A DNA stretch of 37,399 nt from Lachnospiraceae bacterium (GCA_009911035.1 QXWO01000054.1:1-37399), one strand, 5' to 3'. Positions 24,431 through 32,989 are shown, counted from the stretch's first letter. A program made the numbers and translations. The notes: generated by a model not told the origin, from the letters alone.

Positions 24431-25681
24431 TTACAGTGCTTCCGGCGTAAGGCTTTCAAATATTTGCCTAGTGCTGACTGCAATTACCAGTGAAGCAGCC
24501 CCCGCAAACAGCACCACTACGGGCTCATATCCTTTACAGATTTCAAACAGCACACCATACATGGCATTGCCCAAAGGCTGCGCACACATGCTCACAGTAA
24601 GCATGACAGCTATCACTTTTCCCACAAGATTTGCGGGCGTCTGCGTCTGGACAAAAGCCATCATCTGTACCGAAAATACCGTTGAATATAACATGATGAA
24701 AAAGCAGCACACAGTCAGAACCATATAGTTTACCATCCCGGAACTACAAACCATCTGTGATATTCCAATAGGGAACACAAATCCGGCCCCTGCTACAATT
24801 AGTTTTCCCGCATTCTGCACGGAAAGTTTTTTTGCAAAAATACCTGCGCTGATGCCTCCGGCCAGCCCTCCGGCGGCCAGCGCCCCCTGTGCAAATCCAT
24901 ACAGTTTATTTGCCAGTCCTGCCTCTAACTGTAAAACCTCTGTTACCATATAAGGCAGACCCACGATAATCATAGCTGACAGAAACAAATTTATTCCGCA
25001 CACCACCAGCAGGCCCTTCCCTATGGCAGGCTTTTCCTTCCGGATAAACCGGATGCTCTGGCCGAAATCTTCTTTTACAATTTCCCAGACACTGCCTCCG
25101 CTCTCCGGTCTGGAAAAAGGGATTTTAATGAAAAGCTCCATAACCGCAGACAAAAAGAAACACACGGTACAGCCCCAAAGCACAGGCACTATTCCATAAG
25201 CGCTGTATAAAATCCCGCCCAGAACAGGCCCCAGCAGGGAAGCAAAGGAGCTTATGGCATTGATGATAGAATTGGCCTCCATAATATGTGCCGGACTCAC
25301 CAATGCCGGAATACTTGCCTGCACCGCGGGCTGGTATGCCCCTGCAATGCCGTACAGAATCATCAGTGTAACTGCCATCAGAACCACCAGATTTAAATTT
25401 CCCATAAGCAGGGAAAAAATGATAATCACCGCCGCCGTAAAAAAGTCCAGAACCACCATGATGTTCCGCTTATTTACCCTGTCTGCAACAATGCCGCCTA
25501 CAGGAGCCAGCAGAATAGTGGGAATAAACGCGCAGGCCGTGACCGTCCCATAAATGGCAGAAGACCCCGTCTCATTAAGCAGGTACAGGGGCAGTGCAAA
25601 CCGCACTCCCGCATTCCCGAACAGGGAAATAATCTGTCCGATGACCACAAGTGTGAAATCTTTTGAAAATAATTTGTTCAT
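24431..25681 (-). CDS. MFS exporter (TetR-controlled)
   Basis: A 416-aa inner-membrane transporter with about twelve helices in two halves. The motif-A-like loop GGIVADRVNKRNIMVVLDF lies between helices 2 and 3, typical of the major facilitator superfamily drug:H+ antiporters (MdtH/enterobactin-exporter-like). It starts directly after the stop of a 33-aa upstream ORF (TAA-ATG), so translation is probably coupled. A TetR gene upstream on the same strand and operators of the same type point to substrate-induced export of a toxic compound. Confidence 0.9.
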   Translation of the reverse strand: MNKLFSKDFTLVVIGQIISLFGNAGVRFALPLYLLNETGSSAIYGTVTACAFIPTILLAPVGGIVADRVNKRNIMVVLDFFTAAVIIIFSLLMGNLNLVVLMAVTLMILYGIAGAYQPAVQASIPALVSPAHIMEANSIINAISSFASLLGPVLGGILYSAYGIVPVLWGCTVCFFLSAVMELFIKIPFSRPESGGSVWEIVKEDFGQSIRFIRKEKPAIGKGLLVVCGINLFLSAMIIVGLPYMVTEVLQLEAGLANKLYGFAQGALAAGGLAGGISAGIFAKKLSVQNAGKLIVAGAGFVFPIGISQMVCSSGMVNYMVLTVCCFFIMLYSTVFSVQMMAFVQTQTPANLVGKVIAVMLTVSMCAQPLGNAMYGVLFEICKGYEPVVVLFAGAASLVIAVSTRQIFESLTPEAL

Positions 25682-25783
25682 TTAAACCTCCATCCTTTCA
25701 ATTCCGCCTGCCAGCAGCCGGTGCATAAATTTGCCGCCAGGCCAAATGCCACTGCCGTTATTGTTACATGTCTTATATTTCAT
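25682..25783 (-). CDS. 33-aa leader ORF upstream of the MFS exporter
   Basis: A short frame starting at ATG 25783 after a strong AGGAGG site, encoding MKYKTCNNNGSGIWPGG and ending ERMEV. Its stop TAA abuts the ATG of the exporter, and the exporter's own GGAGG lies inside its last codons. It begins 13 bp after a TetR operator. It may act as a translational coupler or leader peptide, or be a remnant. No similarity is recognised. Confidence 0.55.
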   Translation of the reverse strand: MKYKTCNNNGSGIWPGGKFMHRLLAGGIERMEV

Positions 25784-25796
25784 ACTTCCTCCTTTT

Positions 25797-25813
25797 ATAC
25801 CGAACGTCGGTAT
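25797..25813. promoter_or_regulatory. TetR operator before the leader ORF and MFS gene
   Basis: ATACCGA-ACG-TCGGTAT is a perfect 7-bp inverted repeat. It resembles the two sites in front of the tetR gene (CATACC-GTT-GGTATG) and lies just upstream of the leader ORF's ribosome site. Bound repressor would block transcription into the exporter. Confidence 0.75.
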
Positions 25814-25824
25814 GTATTAATTTA

Positions 25825-25855
25825 AAAATATATCTGCTCCTTTCACAGAGCAGAT
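25825..25855 (-). terminator. Terminator or attenuator between tetR and the exporter
   Basis: ATCTGCTC (25832-25839) and GAGCAGAT (25848-25855) form a perfect 8-bp stem with an 8-base loop. On the minus strand it is followed by ATATATTTTTAAATT. It should end most tetR transcripts before the exporter. Confidence 0.75.
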
Positions 25856-25874
25856 CGTTACTCCTGATATTTTT

Positions 25875-25910
25875 ATAAGCCGGCCCCCAAGACGTGTCAG
25901 CGTTTGTTAT
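25875..25910. repeat. 37-bp repeat, single unit (site D) overlapping the tetR 3' end
   Basis: One unit in minus orientation. On the minus strand it reads ATAACAAACGCTGACACG and ends CCGGCTTAT. The AACAAACGCTGA part encodes the last residues N-K-R and the stop of the TetR protein, so the repeat has been fixed into the coding end. Confidence 0.75.
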
Positions 25911-26553
25911 TCCAATAGATAACTGTCAGTTCCCTGATCCGGTCCGCCATCTCATCATCCACAATATCAAGCCCTAATCCCTGCATCATCTGGCGGAATA
26001 CCATGAATTTCCGGGAACATTCGTCCACCGAATTATTAAATATCAAGGGATTCGTCCAAATATTTGCAGTCAGAATAATCAGTTCTGCCAGTTCCGCCGG
26101 ATAATCCGTCTGGATAGATCCATCTGAAATCCCCTGCCGGATAATCGGCAGAATATATTGAGGCGCCACCAATTCCACCGCTTCTCTGAAAATACTGTGA
26201 AGAAGTCTCGGGTTATCATGCAGATTAGGAACTATCATAAACATTTCATCCATCACCGGCCTGGAAATGGATTCTTTAAAAATAGTTTTTAATTTTTCCT
26301 TCCCGGTAAGATCCGTACGTTCGCGAATTTCTTCCAGCATATGGTTGGACTCCGCCGTCATCCTGTCAACGACTGCCGCCAGTATATCCTCCTTTGATTT
26401 GAAATGGTGGTAGATAGCGCCCTTGCTAAGGCCCCCAAGGTGGTCAATGATATCCTGTATGGAAGTGCGTTCATATCCCTTTTCCATAAACAGACGGAAG
26501 GCAGTATCCAATATTAAACTGACAGTTTCCTCTGGGTGTTTATTCCTTGCCAT
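25897..26553 (-). CDS. TetR/AcrR-family repressor
   Basis: A 218-aa regulator. Residues about 8-55 are the TetR helix-turn-helix (ILDTAFRLFMEKGYERTSIQDIIDHLGGLSKGAIYHHFKSKEDIL). The C-terminal helical domain would bind ligand and dimerise. The ATG follows a GGAGG site. Two CATAC...GTATG palindromes lie in its own promoter and a third before the MFS gene, so it should repress both and release when the exporter's substrate is present. Its last three residues and stop are encoded by a 37-bp repeat unit. Confidence 0.92.
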   Translation of the reverse strand: MARNKHPEETVSLILDTAFRLFMEKGYERTSIQDIIDHLGGLSKGAIYHHFKSKEDILAAVVDRMTAESNHMLEEIRERTDLTGKEKLKTIFKESISRPVMDEMFMIVPNLHDNPRLLHSIFREAVELVAPQYILPIIRQGISDGSIQTDYPAELAELIILTANIWTNPLIFNNSVDECSRKFMVFRQMMQGLGLDIVDDEMADRIRELTVIYWNNKR

Positions 26554-26570
26554 TACCTGCTCACCTCCTA

Positions 26571-26618
26571 CATACTGATGGTATGTTTACACTATCATAC
26601 CGTTGGTATGTTTGTCAA
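26571..26618 (-). promoter_or_regulatory. tetR promoter with two TetR operators
   Basis: On the minus strand TTGACA is at 26618-26613, with a weak -10 (GATAGT, about 26596-26591). The perfect palindrome CATACC-GTT-GGTATG at 26596-26610 fills the spacer, and CATAC-TGATG-GTATG at 26571-26585 lies just downstream, 25 bp centre to centre. This is a classical autorepression layout. Confidence 0.75.
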
Positions 26619-26812
26619 GGACTAAAATTTCAAAATTTCAGTAAGCAAATTCAGTAAGAATTCCCATAATGCTTTTTAAAACCCTGCGGAAATTATCTGT
26701 CCATGCATCATGATCTCCCCTGTTCATCAGTAAAAATATCTGGTATCCTTACATTATAAAAACATAAAAGCCTAAAATTTTTATAGAAGCCTGGCTTTGG
26801 AATGGAGGAAAC

Positions 26813-27646
26813 ATGGCATATTTGCAAATGAGCATCTTATCACAATCACTTATGAGGACGGTTCCGGTAAACGTCATCCTGCCAGTAGATAAGCTGGTAT
26901 TTCCGGGAATGCCCCCAAGAGAGGAAAAGCCTTATAAGACGCTTTATCTTCTGCACGGGGTATTCGGCAGTCATATTGACTGGATCAACGGGACCAATAT
27001 CCAGCGCTGGGCAGAAGAAAATAATCTGGCAGTGATCATGCCTGCCGGAGAAAATATGTTTTATGTGGATTTGGAAGCCTCCCACAATTATTACGGTGAA
27101 TTTATCGGCAGAGAACTGGTAGATATGACCCGGAAAATGTTTCCCTTATCCCGCAAAAGAGAAGATACCTATATCGCCGGTCTGTCCATGGGCGGCTACG
27201 GGGCACTTAGAAACGGTCTGAAATATCATGAAACATTTGGCTGTATTGCAGGACTGTCTGCGGCTGCAATCATTGACGATATCGATAAAAGAACGGATGA
27301 TGTTCCCGTTTTCATTGAAAGCAGGCAGTATCTGGAAAGTATTTTCGGCGATTTAAGTAAAGTTGAGGACAGTGACAAAAATCCCAAATGGCTTGCCAGA
27401 AAGTTAGCAGCGGGAAACGCTGTCCTGCCTAAAATTTACCTTGCGTGCGGCTTGCAGGATTTCTTATTGTCTAAAAACCAGGATCTGCAGAACTATTTAA
27501 AAGAATTGGGATACGACGTCACTTATGACGAAATGCCGGGCGGGCATGACTGGGATTTCTGGAACTGCCAGATAAAAAAAGTGCTGGACTGGCTTCCTTT
27601 AGAAGGCCGTCAGGCTGGCATAAGCAGTGGGAATGTAGGCATATAA
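26813..27646 (+). CDS. Esterase (acetyl/tributyrin esterase-like alpha/beta hydrolase)
   Basis: A 277-aa cytoplasmic esterase of the EstA/esterase-D-like family that cleaves short-chain esters, often acetyl groups on sugars. The nucleophile elbow is GLSMGGYG, with Ser in the centre. TLYLLHGVFGSHIDWING forms the oxyanion-hole strand, CGLQDFLL supplies the acid Asp and GGHDWDFW the catalytic His. The N-terminus MAYLQMSILSQSLMRTVPVNVILP is typical. GGAGG precedes the ATG. It stands alone, divergent from tetR. Confidence 0.92.
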   Translation: MAYLQMSILSQSLMRTVPVNVILPVDKLVFPGMPPREEKPYKTLYLLHGVFGSHIDWINGTNIQRWAEENNLAVIMPAGENMFYVDLEASHNYYGEFIGRELVDMTRKMFPLSRKREDTYIAGLSMGGYGALRNGLKYHETFGCIAGLSAAAIIDDIDKRTDDVPVFIESRQYLESIFGDLSKVEDSDKNPKWLARKLAAGNAVLPKIYLACGLQDFLLSKNQDLQNYLKELGYDVTYDEMPGGHDWDFWNCQIKKVLDWLPLEGRQAGISSGNVGI

Positions 27647-27730
27647 GTATACTGTGCAAACTGTCAAAGAGCTTCGCCCCCCGAAAAGCAGGCTGGACAT
27701 CAAGTCCATACCAGACCTTGCGGAATGCGG

Positions 27731-27781
27731 ACAGCAGGACTAAGTATCCCCCGGCTGTATGGGAATACCCTGCCCTGCTGT
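27731..27781. terminator. Nested hairpin between convergent genes
   Basis: ACAGCAGG at 27731-27738 pairs with CCTGCTGT at 27774-27781, enclosing a second imperfect stem GTATCCC/GGGAATAC. It lies between the stops of the esterase and the convergent PH-like gene. There is no T-run. Confidence 0.5.
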
Positions 27782-27797
27782 AAACTGCCGCAGATTT

Positions 27798-28256
27798 TTA
27801 TTTGCCGCCGATTTCCTTCAATGCTTTCAGCGTCTCTTTCAGATTATTTTTGTGCCAGGTATTTGTAAACGTCCAGTCTTCTAAGCTGTATGCACCCGAC
27901 GAACGCAGTTCACTAAGTTCCCCCTGCTGTGCCATCAGCGAAATCACCTCATCCTCATCTTCCATCTTTATATCAATACGGTAGCTTAAACCGTCTTCCT
28001 CCACCTCTATGCCAAGAATGGAAGAATAAGGCAGCTCCAGCGCCACTTCCTTTTTAACATCCGCCCACATAGTTGAAAAGGGGAGCATTACGATAGATTC
28101 CTTACAAAGTGAAAAGGAATAAAAGTTATTAAAGAAAAGCTTACGTATTTTGTCGCTTAAATTTATTGGTGCATAGGAAACAACAATTGATTTATTTTCC
28201 TCCGGTTCAAATCCCAGCCTCTCTAAAACCTGTATAATTCTTTTGGTACTTGCCAT
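27798..28256 (-). CDS. Small PH-like domain protein of unknown function
   Basis: A 152-aa soluble protein. The N-terminal 25 residues are helical. The middle has alternating beta strands (FYSFSLCKESIVMLPFSTMW, LELPYSSILGIEVEEDGLSYRIDIKM) and a C-terminal helix (NNLKETLKALKEI), the order of a bacterial pleckstrin-homology-like fold. The frame is open to 28418, but ATG at 28256 has an AGGAG site and is preferred. It lies downstream of the second two-component pair on the same strand. The fold call is tentative. Confidence 0.55.
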   Translation of the reverse strand: MASTKRIIQVLERLGFEPEENKSIVVSYAPINLSDKIRKLFFNNFYSFSLCKESIVMLPFSTMWADVKKEVALELPYSSILGIEVEEDGLSYRIDIKMEDEDEVISLMAQQGELSELRSSGAYSLEDWTFTNTWHKNNLKETLKALKEIGGK

Positions 28257-28425
28257 AGCAGTCACGCTCCTTTGTTTGATGATAGGCTCATTATAACATT
28301 GCTTTTCCGGCACCAGTAATTTTTTTCGCAAACGGTTTGTTTGGATTCGCCAGCGGGGTATGCACGCAGATTTTTGTAACCTGCTATCCATGCAGGCACG
28401 GCTCATGCCCCGCTGCACATGGTGA

Positions 28426-29157
28426 TCATATCTGCGCCTTATACTCTGCTTTTGCTTTCCGGGATAAAGGGCACACCTCTTTGGTGTCCAGCTCCACGAT
28501 CTGTTCTTTTAAATGAACCGCCCTGATATGAGAACGGTTCACCAGAAATCCCCTGTGGCACCGCCAGAACCCTTCCCCAAGCTGCTGTGCAAAGTGGTCA
28601 AGACTATTGTTGAATTCTACCAGTTCGTTCACCAAATGCAGCCGCAGCGCGTGTTTATAGCCCAGTGCTTCAAAGTATAAAATATCTTCCAGCGGGATAT
28701 GCCGCACCGTATCAAACAGTTTTAACGTACAATATCTGCCCTGACCTGAAGGTTCATTCCGAAGCCTGTCCTGAATACTGGAAAGGCAGTCCCTCACCCG
28801 TACAGCCATGGAATCAAAATCTCCTTTTACAATATAATCCATCGCCTCTAAGCGCAAGCGGAAGGTTTCAAATGCCAGATCACAATGGGCTGTGATGAAT
28901 ACTATAAATCCTCTTGGGTCATACCGCCGCAGTTCCTGGGCCAGGCTAAGCCCGTCTATCTGCCCTGGAAAATCAATATCCAGAAAGTAAACTGCAGGAA
29001 CAGCATTCTGCCTTTGCATTTCCAACAGCTCTGCCGGTGTGTCCGCCACCCGCACCGGCCCCATATCGCTGTCCAAAATCATAATCTGGTCGGATACGAT
29101 TTTATTAAGGCGGCTGCAGACAAATTGTTCGTCATCACAAATGTATACAGGAATCAT
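28426..29157 (-). CDS. LytTR-family response regulator (second pair)
   Basis: A 243-aa regulator. The receiver has Asp8-Asp9, phosphoacceptor Asp60 in VYFLDIDFPGQIDG and FITAHCDLAFETF; the conserved Lys is in YIVKGDF. The LytTR domain (about 140-240) includes RYCTLKLFDTVRHIPLEDILYFEA, FWRCHRGFLVNRSHI and CPLSRKAKAEY. ATG follows AAAGGAG. It lies 72 bp after its kinase gene on the same strand. Target genes are not evident from nearby DNA. Confidence 0.92.
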   Translation of the reverse strand: MIPVYICDDEQFVCSRLNKIVSDQIMILDSDMGPVRVADTPAELLEMQRQNAVPAVYFLDIDFPGQIDGLSLAQELRRYDPRGFIVFITAHCDLAFETFRLRLEAMDYIVKGDFDSMAVRVRDCLSSIQDRLRNEPSGQGRYCTLKLFDTVRHIPLEDILYFEALGYKHALRLHLVNELVEFNNSLDHFAQQLGEGFWRCHRGFLVNRSHIRAVHLKEQIVELDTKEVCPLSRKAKAEYKAQI

Positions 29158-29229
29158 ACGCTTACTCCTTTTAAGTTTTTCGGTATCTATGCATGGAACA
29201 GTGCTTATAAGCAGTGGGAACCCGTGCTT

Positions 29230-30624
29230 CTATGCGGCATTTTCCGGCATTGGCCGACGCCCCCCGGAAGGCAGACGCAATTCCTGAACGAAAAAACCGT
29301 CCCGCAGATAAGTCCTTGCAATGCAGCCGGGATATCTGTCCATGATTCTCCGGTAGCTGGACAGTCCTGTGCCATGTCCGGTCCCCTTGGTGGTATATCC
29401 CTTTTCCGCCAGCGCTTTCAAATCCGGCTCCGCCGCATAGTTATTGACCACCGCTATATAAAGTTCTTTATCTTCCTGCAACAGCACCAGACGGATCTGC
29501 CCGTTTTTCTCCGGCACAGCTTCTATGGCGTTGTCAATCAGAATTCCCAGCCCACGCAGAAGATCCGGCGTCTCTACCGTCTGCTTTTCCCATACCGGAT
29601 AAAGCACTTCCAGCGTGCTTTGAATGTGCTTCTGGCGCATTAGACTGAGCTTCGTGGCAAGAAGACTGCGGACAGGATAAATATTTATATTATTCAGACA
29701 GTCCATCTGCCTGATCTCATTCCCCAGCTTTTCATCAAAATAGCTGCTTGTTTTCTTCATAAACTGCTGTATGCCGTCCAGATCCCCCTCCTGCGCCTGT
29801 AATGACAGCCCGGCAAAAAGATTGGTCACGTCATGACGGAAGGCCCGGATTTCCTGCTGTAATTCCTCCAGCAGCTCCATATGCGCCTGCTGCTGGGCAA
29901 TCGTCTCCTGCTGCATGCGGATTTTTTCCTGCCCTGCCGTATACATTGCCAGGAACTGTACACACAGCAAAACCACCGCTATCAAAGAGAAGAAAAATAC
30001 TGCATACAAAGCATTCGGCTCCGCCTCCGGGAAAAACCAGTCAATGGCCGTCCAGATAAACATAAGAAAAAGACTGGCCCCCATTATCAGCGCCGTCCTC
30101 CCCCTGCCGGAAAATAACGCCTCAAAATAGCGGTAAAATCCGCTTTTCCGCAAAATATATACTGCCAGGAAAGCAGTCAGAAACGCCCACAGCTTTGGCA
30201 GCACAATCGTAATAAACGTGTAAATATACATTCTGTCAAATAAAGGACTGTAGGTGCCCGCCGCCTGCGACACTACATCGTCCGCCGTATAAATAATAAA
30301 ATGACTAAGCATCGCCGCCGTCATCCCCTGACAGAAAGGGATGCCATAGCATTTCCTTATCACTAGTCCCAGAGCTGCAGCCTCAATTGGATAGCAGATA
30401 AGCGAATACAGTACCGAAACCACCGGGCTGTATAAATCTTCCGGAAAAAGCCAGGATACCCCATATATAGTAAAAAGATATGCTGCGCTGGAACACGCCG
30501 CATAAATCAAAAACGGAACCGCCTTTACCTTCTTCCCAACAATTCCCACGCTCAGCCAGAACATGCCAAGCCCTATGAGAATAAATACAAAAATTATAAC
30601 AGACAGCCGAAATGTAAGAGACAT
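29230..30624 (-). CDS. GHKL-type sensor histidine kinase (second pair)
   Basis: A 464-aa membrane kinase with about six or seven helices in residues 1-230, a coiled coil at about 230-262 (QEKIRMQQETIAQQQAHMELL), phosphoacceptor His264 in IRAFRHDVTNLF, N-box GILIDNAIEAVPEKN and G-box GTGHGTGLSSYRRIM. The order matches AgrC/ComD-like kinases that sense peptides. It is divergent from the EFR1-type ferredoxin gene. The signal is unknown. Confidence 0.92.
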   Translation of the reverse strand: MSLTFRLSVIIFVFILIGLGMFWLSVGIVGKKVKAVPFLIYAACSSAAYLFTIYGVSWLFPEDLYSPVVSVLYSLICYPIEAAALGLVIRKCYGIPFCQGMTAAMLSHFIIYTADDVVSQAAGTYSPLFDRMYIYTFITIVLPKLWAFLTAFLAVYILRKSGFYRYFEALFSGRGRTALIMGASLFLMFIWTAIDWFFPEAEPNALYAVFFFSLIAVVLLCVQFLAMYTAGQEKIRMQQETIAQQQAHMELLEELQQEIRAFRHDVTNLFAGLSLQAQEGDLDGIQQFMKKTSSYFDEKLGNEIRQMDCLNNINIYPVRSLLATKLSLMRQKHIQSTLEVLYPVWEKQTVETPDLLRGLGILIDNAIEAVPEKNGQIRLVLLQEDKELYIAVVNNYAAEPDLKALAEKGYTTKGTGHGTGLSSYRRIMDRYPGCIARTYLRDGFFVQELRLPSGGRRPMPENAA

Positions 30625-30801
30625 AGCCTTTACTCCTTATGCAGATTTTCCTTTTTTATCTTACTATTTCTGTCGTTATTTTTCAACTCTGCCATATGCA
30701 AATGCTTTCTTAGAAAGATATGCTACAGTTTGAGGGAGTTTCGTGCCAAATGCGTCATAATATGCTAAAATGAATTATAAAAAAGAAAACGGAGATAGGA
30801 A

Positions 30802-31566
30802 ATGAAATTTTATGTCTTATATTTCAGCCCCACAGGGGGAACCAAAAAGGTATTAGATATTATCTGTTCTGCATGGGACTGCCCGAAAGAATATATAAAT
30901 CTGTCCGACGCTTCTGGAATGAATTTGCCTGCATCTTTTGATGAAAATGATATATGTATTGTTGGTGTGCCAAGTTTCAGCGGCCGGGTTCCGCAGTTTA
31001 TCATCCCAATATTGAAGCAGTTAAATGGAAATAAAGCAAAGGCAATATTAGTTACGGCTTATGGAAACAGAGATTTTGACGATACCCTTTTAGAATTAAA
31101 AGATGCTATGGAAGAAGCAGATTTTTTATGTTATTGCGCCATTGCCGCTGCCACGCGGCATTCCGTAGTGCCCAAATACGGAACGGGGCGTCCAGATTCT
31201 GATGACATTAAAGAGTTAAAGCAGTTCGCCAGAAAATGCCGGGAGGCACTGGACAAACCATTTTCCGCGGTAAGTGTCCCCGGAAACAGGCCCTATCGCC
31301 AGTATTCGCCCATTCCCATACACCCAAAAGCAGACCATCATTGTACAGCCTGCGGTTTATGCAGTCAAAAATGCCCTGTTCACGCCATACCATCCGGCAA
31401 TTACCGGAAATGCAGCTCAAAAGTCTGCATTTCATGCCTGCAGTGTATCGCTTTGTGTCCTGCAAAGGCCCGACATATCAACCCTGTTATTTTAAAGATC
31501 GCAGAAGTGAAGATGAAGAAATTATGTGACGGACGAAAGCCAAACCTGCTGTTTCACCTATCCTAA
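30802..31566 (+). CDS. EFR1-type flavodoxin/ferredoxin fusion
   Basis: A 254-aa cytoplasmic redox protein. Residues 1-150 are flavodoxin-like, with the FMN phosphate loop FSPTGGTKK at the N-terminus. Residues about 180-225 hold two 4Fe-4S motifs, CTACGLCSQKCP and CISCLQCIALCP. Such proteins shuttle electrons in anaerobes; the partner is unknown. The ATG follows CGGAGATAGG. Its stop codon TAA is the first codon-length of a six-copy 37-bp repeat array. Confidence 0.92.
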   Translation: MKFYVLYFSPTGGTKKVLDIICSAWDCPKEYINLSDASGMNLPASFDENDICIVGVPSFSGRVPQFIIPILKQLNGNKAKAILVTAYGNRDFDDTLLELKDAMEEADFLCYCAIAAATRHSVVPKYGTGRPDSDDIKELKQFARKCREALDKPFSAVSVPGNRPYRQYSPIPIHPKADHHCTACGLCSQKCPVHAIPSGNYRKCSSKVCISCLQCIALCPAKARHINPVILKIAEVKMKKLCDGRKPNLLFHLS

Positions 31567-31785
31567 CAAACATTGCTATGCTTCGCATAACAACTTATTG
31601 TAACAAACGTTGCTATGCTTCGCATAACAACTTATTGTAACAAACGCTGCCTTGCTTCGCGTAACAACTTATTGTAACAAACGCTGCTATGCTTCGCATA
31701 ACAACTTATTGTAACAAACGCTGCCTTGCTTCGCATAACAACTTATTGTAACAAACACTGCCATACTTCGCATGACAGTTTATTG
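31564..31785. repeat. Six-copy 37-bp tandem array (site E)
   Basis: Exactly six 37-bp units start at 31564, 31601, 31638, 31675, 31712 and 31749. Each begins TAACAAAC and ends CTTATTG (the last TTTATTG). Units differ by point changes, not by indels. Junctions read TTGTAACAA, itself palindromic. Units 1, 2 and 4 have a perfect TATGC-TTC-GCATA core. The array starts on the ferredoxin gene's stop codon and ends 20 bp before the acyltransferase remnant. Confidence 0.95.
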
Positions 31786-31805
31786 TAATAAAATTTTGTA
31801 GAATT

Positions 31806-32829
31806 TCAGTGCAGCATTACTATTTTCCTAATGTACGGTATGTGGTCAGCCACAAAAGCTCCGGCAAGGCTTGCCATAAAGGTGAAGATAGTAAGCACTG
31901 GTATAGAAACAACTGCGGGAAAAGAAATTGTCGTGATTCCTACAAGATTAAGTTTTTCTATTACAAACATATGGAACATATAAACAAAAAATGTATAACC
32001 GGATAGTTTTATCCACATATCCGTTCTTTTTGTGTTGGAAAATAATTTACCATATTTAAAGAAAACAAAAATGGCCGCACTCATAACAAGAATATTCAGG
32101 GAAGCCGGACTAAACCATTTCTCCACGTATGTACCGGACTCCCGGCAGGCCCTGACGGTCAGAAATGCTGTCAGACCAACTGCCCCAATTCCCATTGCAT
32201 ATATAATCTGCCGGATTTCTTTCCGGATATCGGTCACATTCAGATAATACCCCAGCAGAAAATACCCAAAATTACCCGCCAAGATATCCATACCAAGACT
32301 GTCAATCCGGGCCTGTATTGTATACAGATGGAACAAATCTGTCAGGACAGGGAACACATACCGGAATAAGGCCCATAATATCAGATAGTACCTCATTACT
32401 TCCTTTCTGGCGCATATCTGTCCTGCAACAGGAATCAATATGTAAAATCCACACAGCATTTGCAGAAACCACATATGTACATGTCCAAAGATAAAGCGTT
32501 CCACTGATGCCTGAAAGACCTCCATTGAAAATGTTCCCTTAAGCGCATCAACTGCCACTCCCTGAAAAGCGTAGAAAGCCGACCACACATAAAACAACGC
32601 TACCAATTTCAAGACCCGCTTTCCTGCTCCCACGTTTTTTCTGCCCGGCACAGCTGAGCATAAAGAAAACCGGAACTGCAAAGCGGGTCAAGCTGTTATA
32701 AATTGTCATTACCAGAAATTCCCCGTCATATATATCCACTACACTCCAATAGCTTGCAGATACATGTAACAAAACTATGGAAAAACTTGCAACAACCCTT
32801 AGAACATCATATTTAACGATTCTTTCCAT
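31806..32829 (-). pseudogene. Frameshifted acyltransferase-3 family membrane protein
   Basis: The N-terminal part starts at ATG 32829 (MERIVKYDVLRVVASFSIVLLHV) and reads through FAVPVFFMLS. The rest, from AVPGRKNVGAGKRVLKLVALFYVWSAFYA onward with about eight helices to 31806, is in another frame. Joined, they make a protein of about 340 aa of the type that O-acylates surface polysaccharides. The shift lies at about 32655-32665. A loss of 2 or 5 nt would explain it, because relatives read MLSGA here. It is most likely a pseudogene, unless phase-variable or a sequencing error. Confidence 0.8.
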
Positions 32830-32989
32830 ATTACCACTCCCATTCCTGCGCTTTTCCCCTTTTATATTGGAGGTATTGATTTTATTTCGCGTCACTTCGC
32901 ATTATCGTAGTAATTATACGTCTTTGTGAATTATATTGCAACGATAATTTTTAGTATAATTAACGCATCAATTATAAATGGTGATAATA

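Noticed and set aside
25794-25799. TATAAA as the -10 box of the MFS exporter
   Set aside because: It is so close to the leader ORF's AGGAGG that the transcript would start within or after the ribosome site, and no -35 lies at the right distance.
31564-31785. CRISPR array
   Set aside because: The 37-bp units abut directly with no unique spacers, vary in their middle rather than between units, and no cas gene is present.
31806-32829. Programmed frameshift in the acyltransferase gene
   Set aside because: No slippery heptamer or downstream structure is seen at the shift, and the family has no known recoding; a small deletion explains it better.
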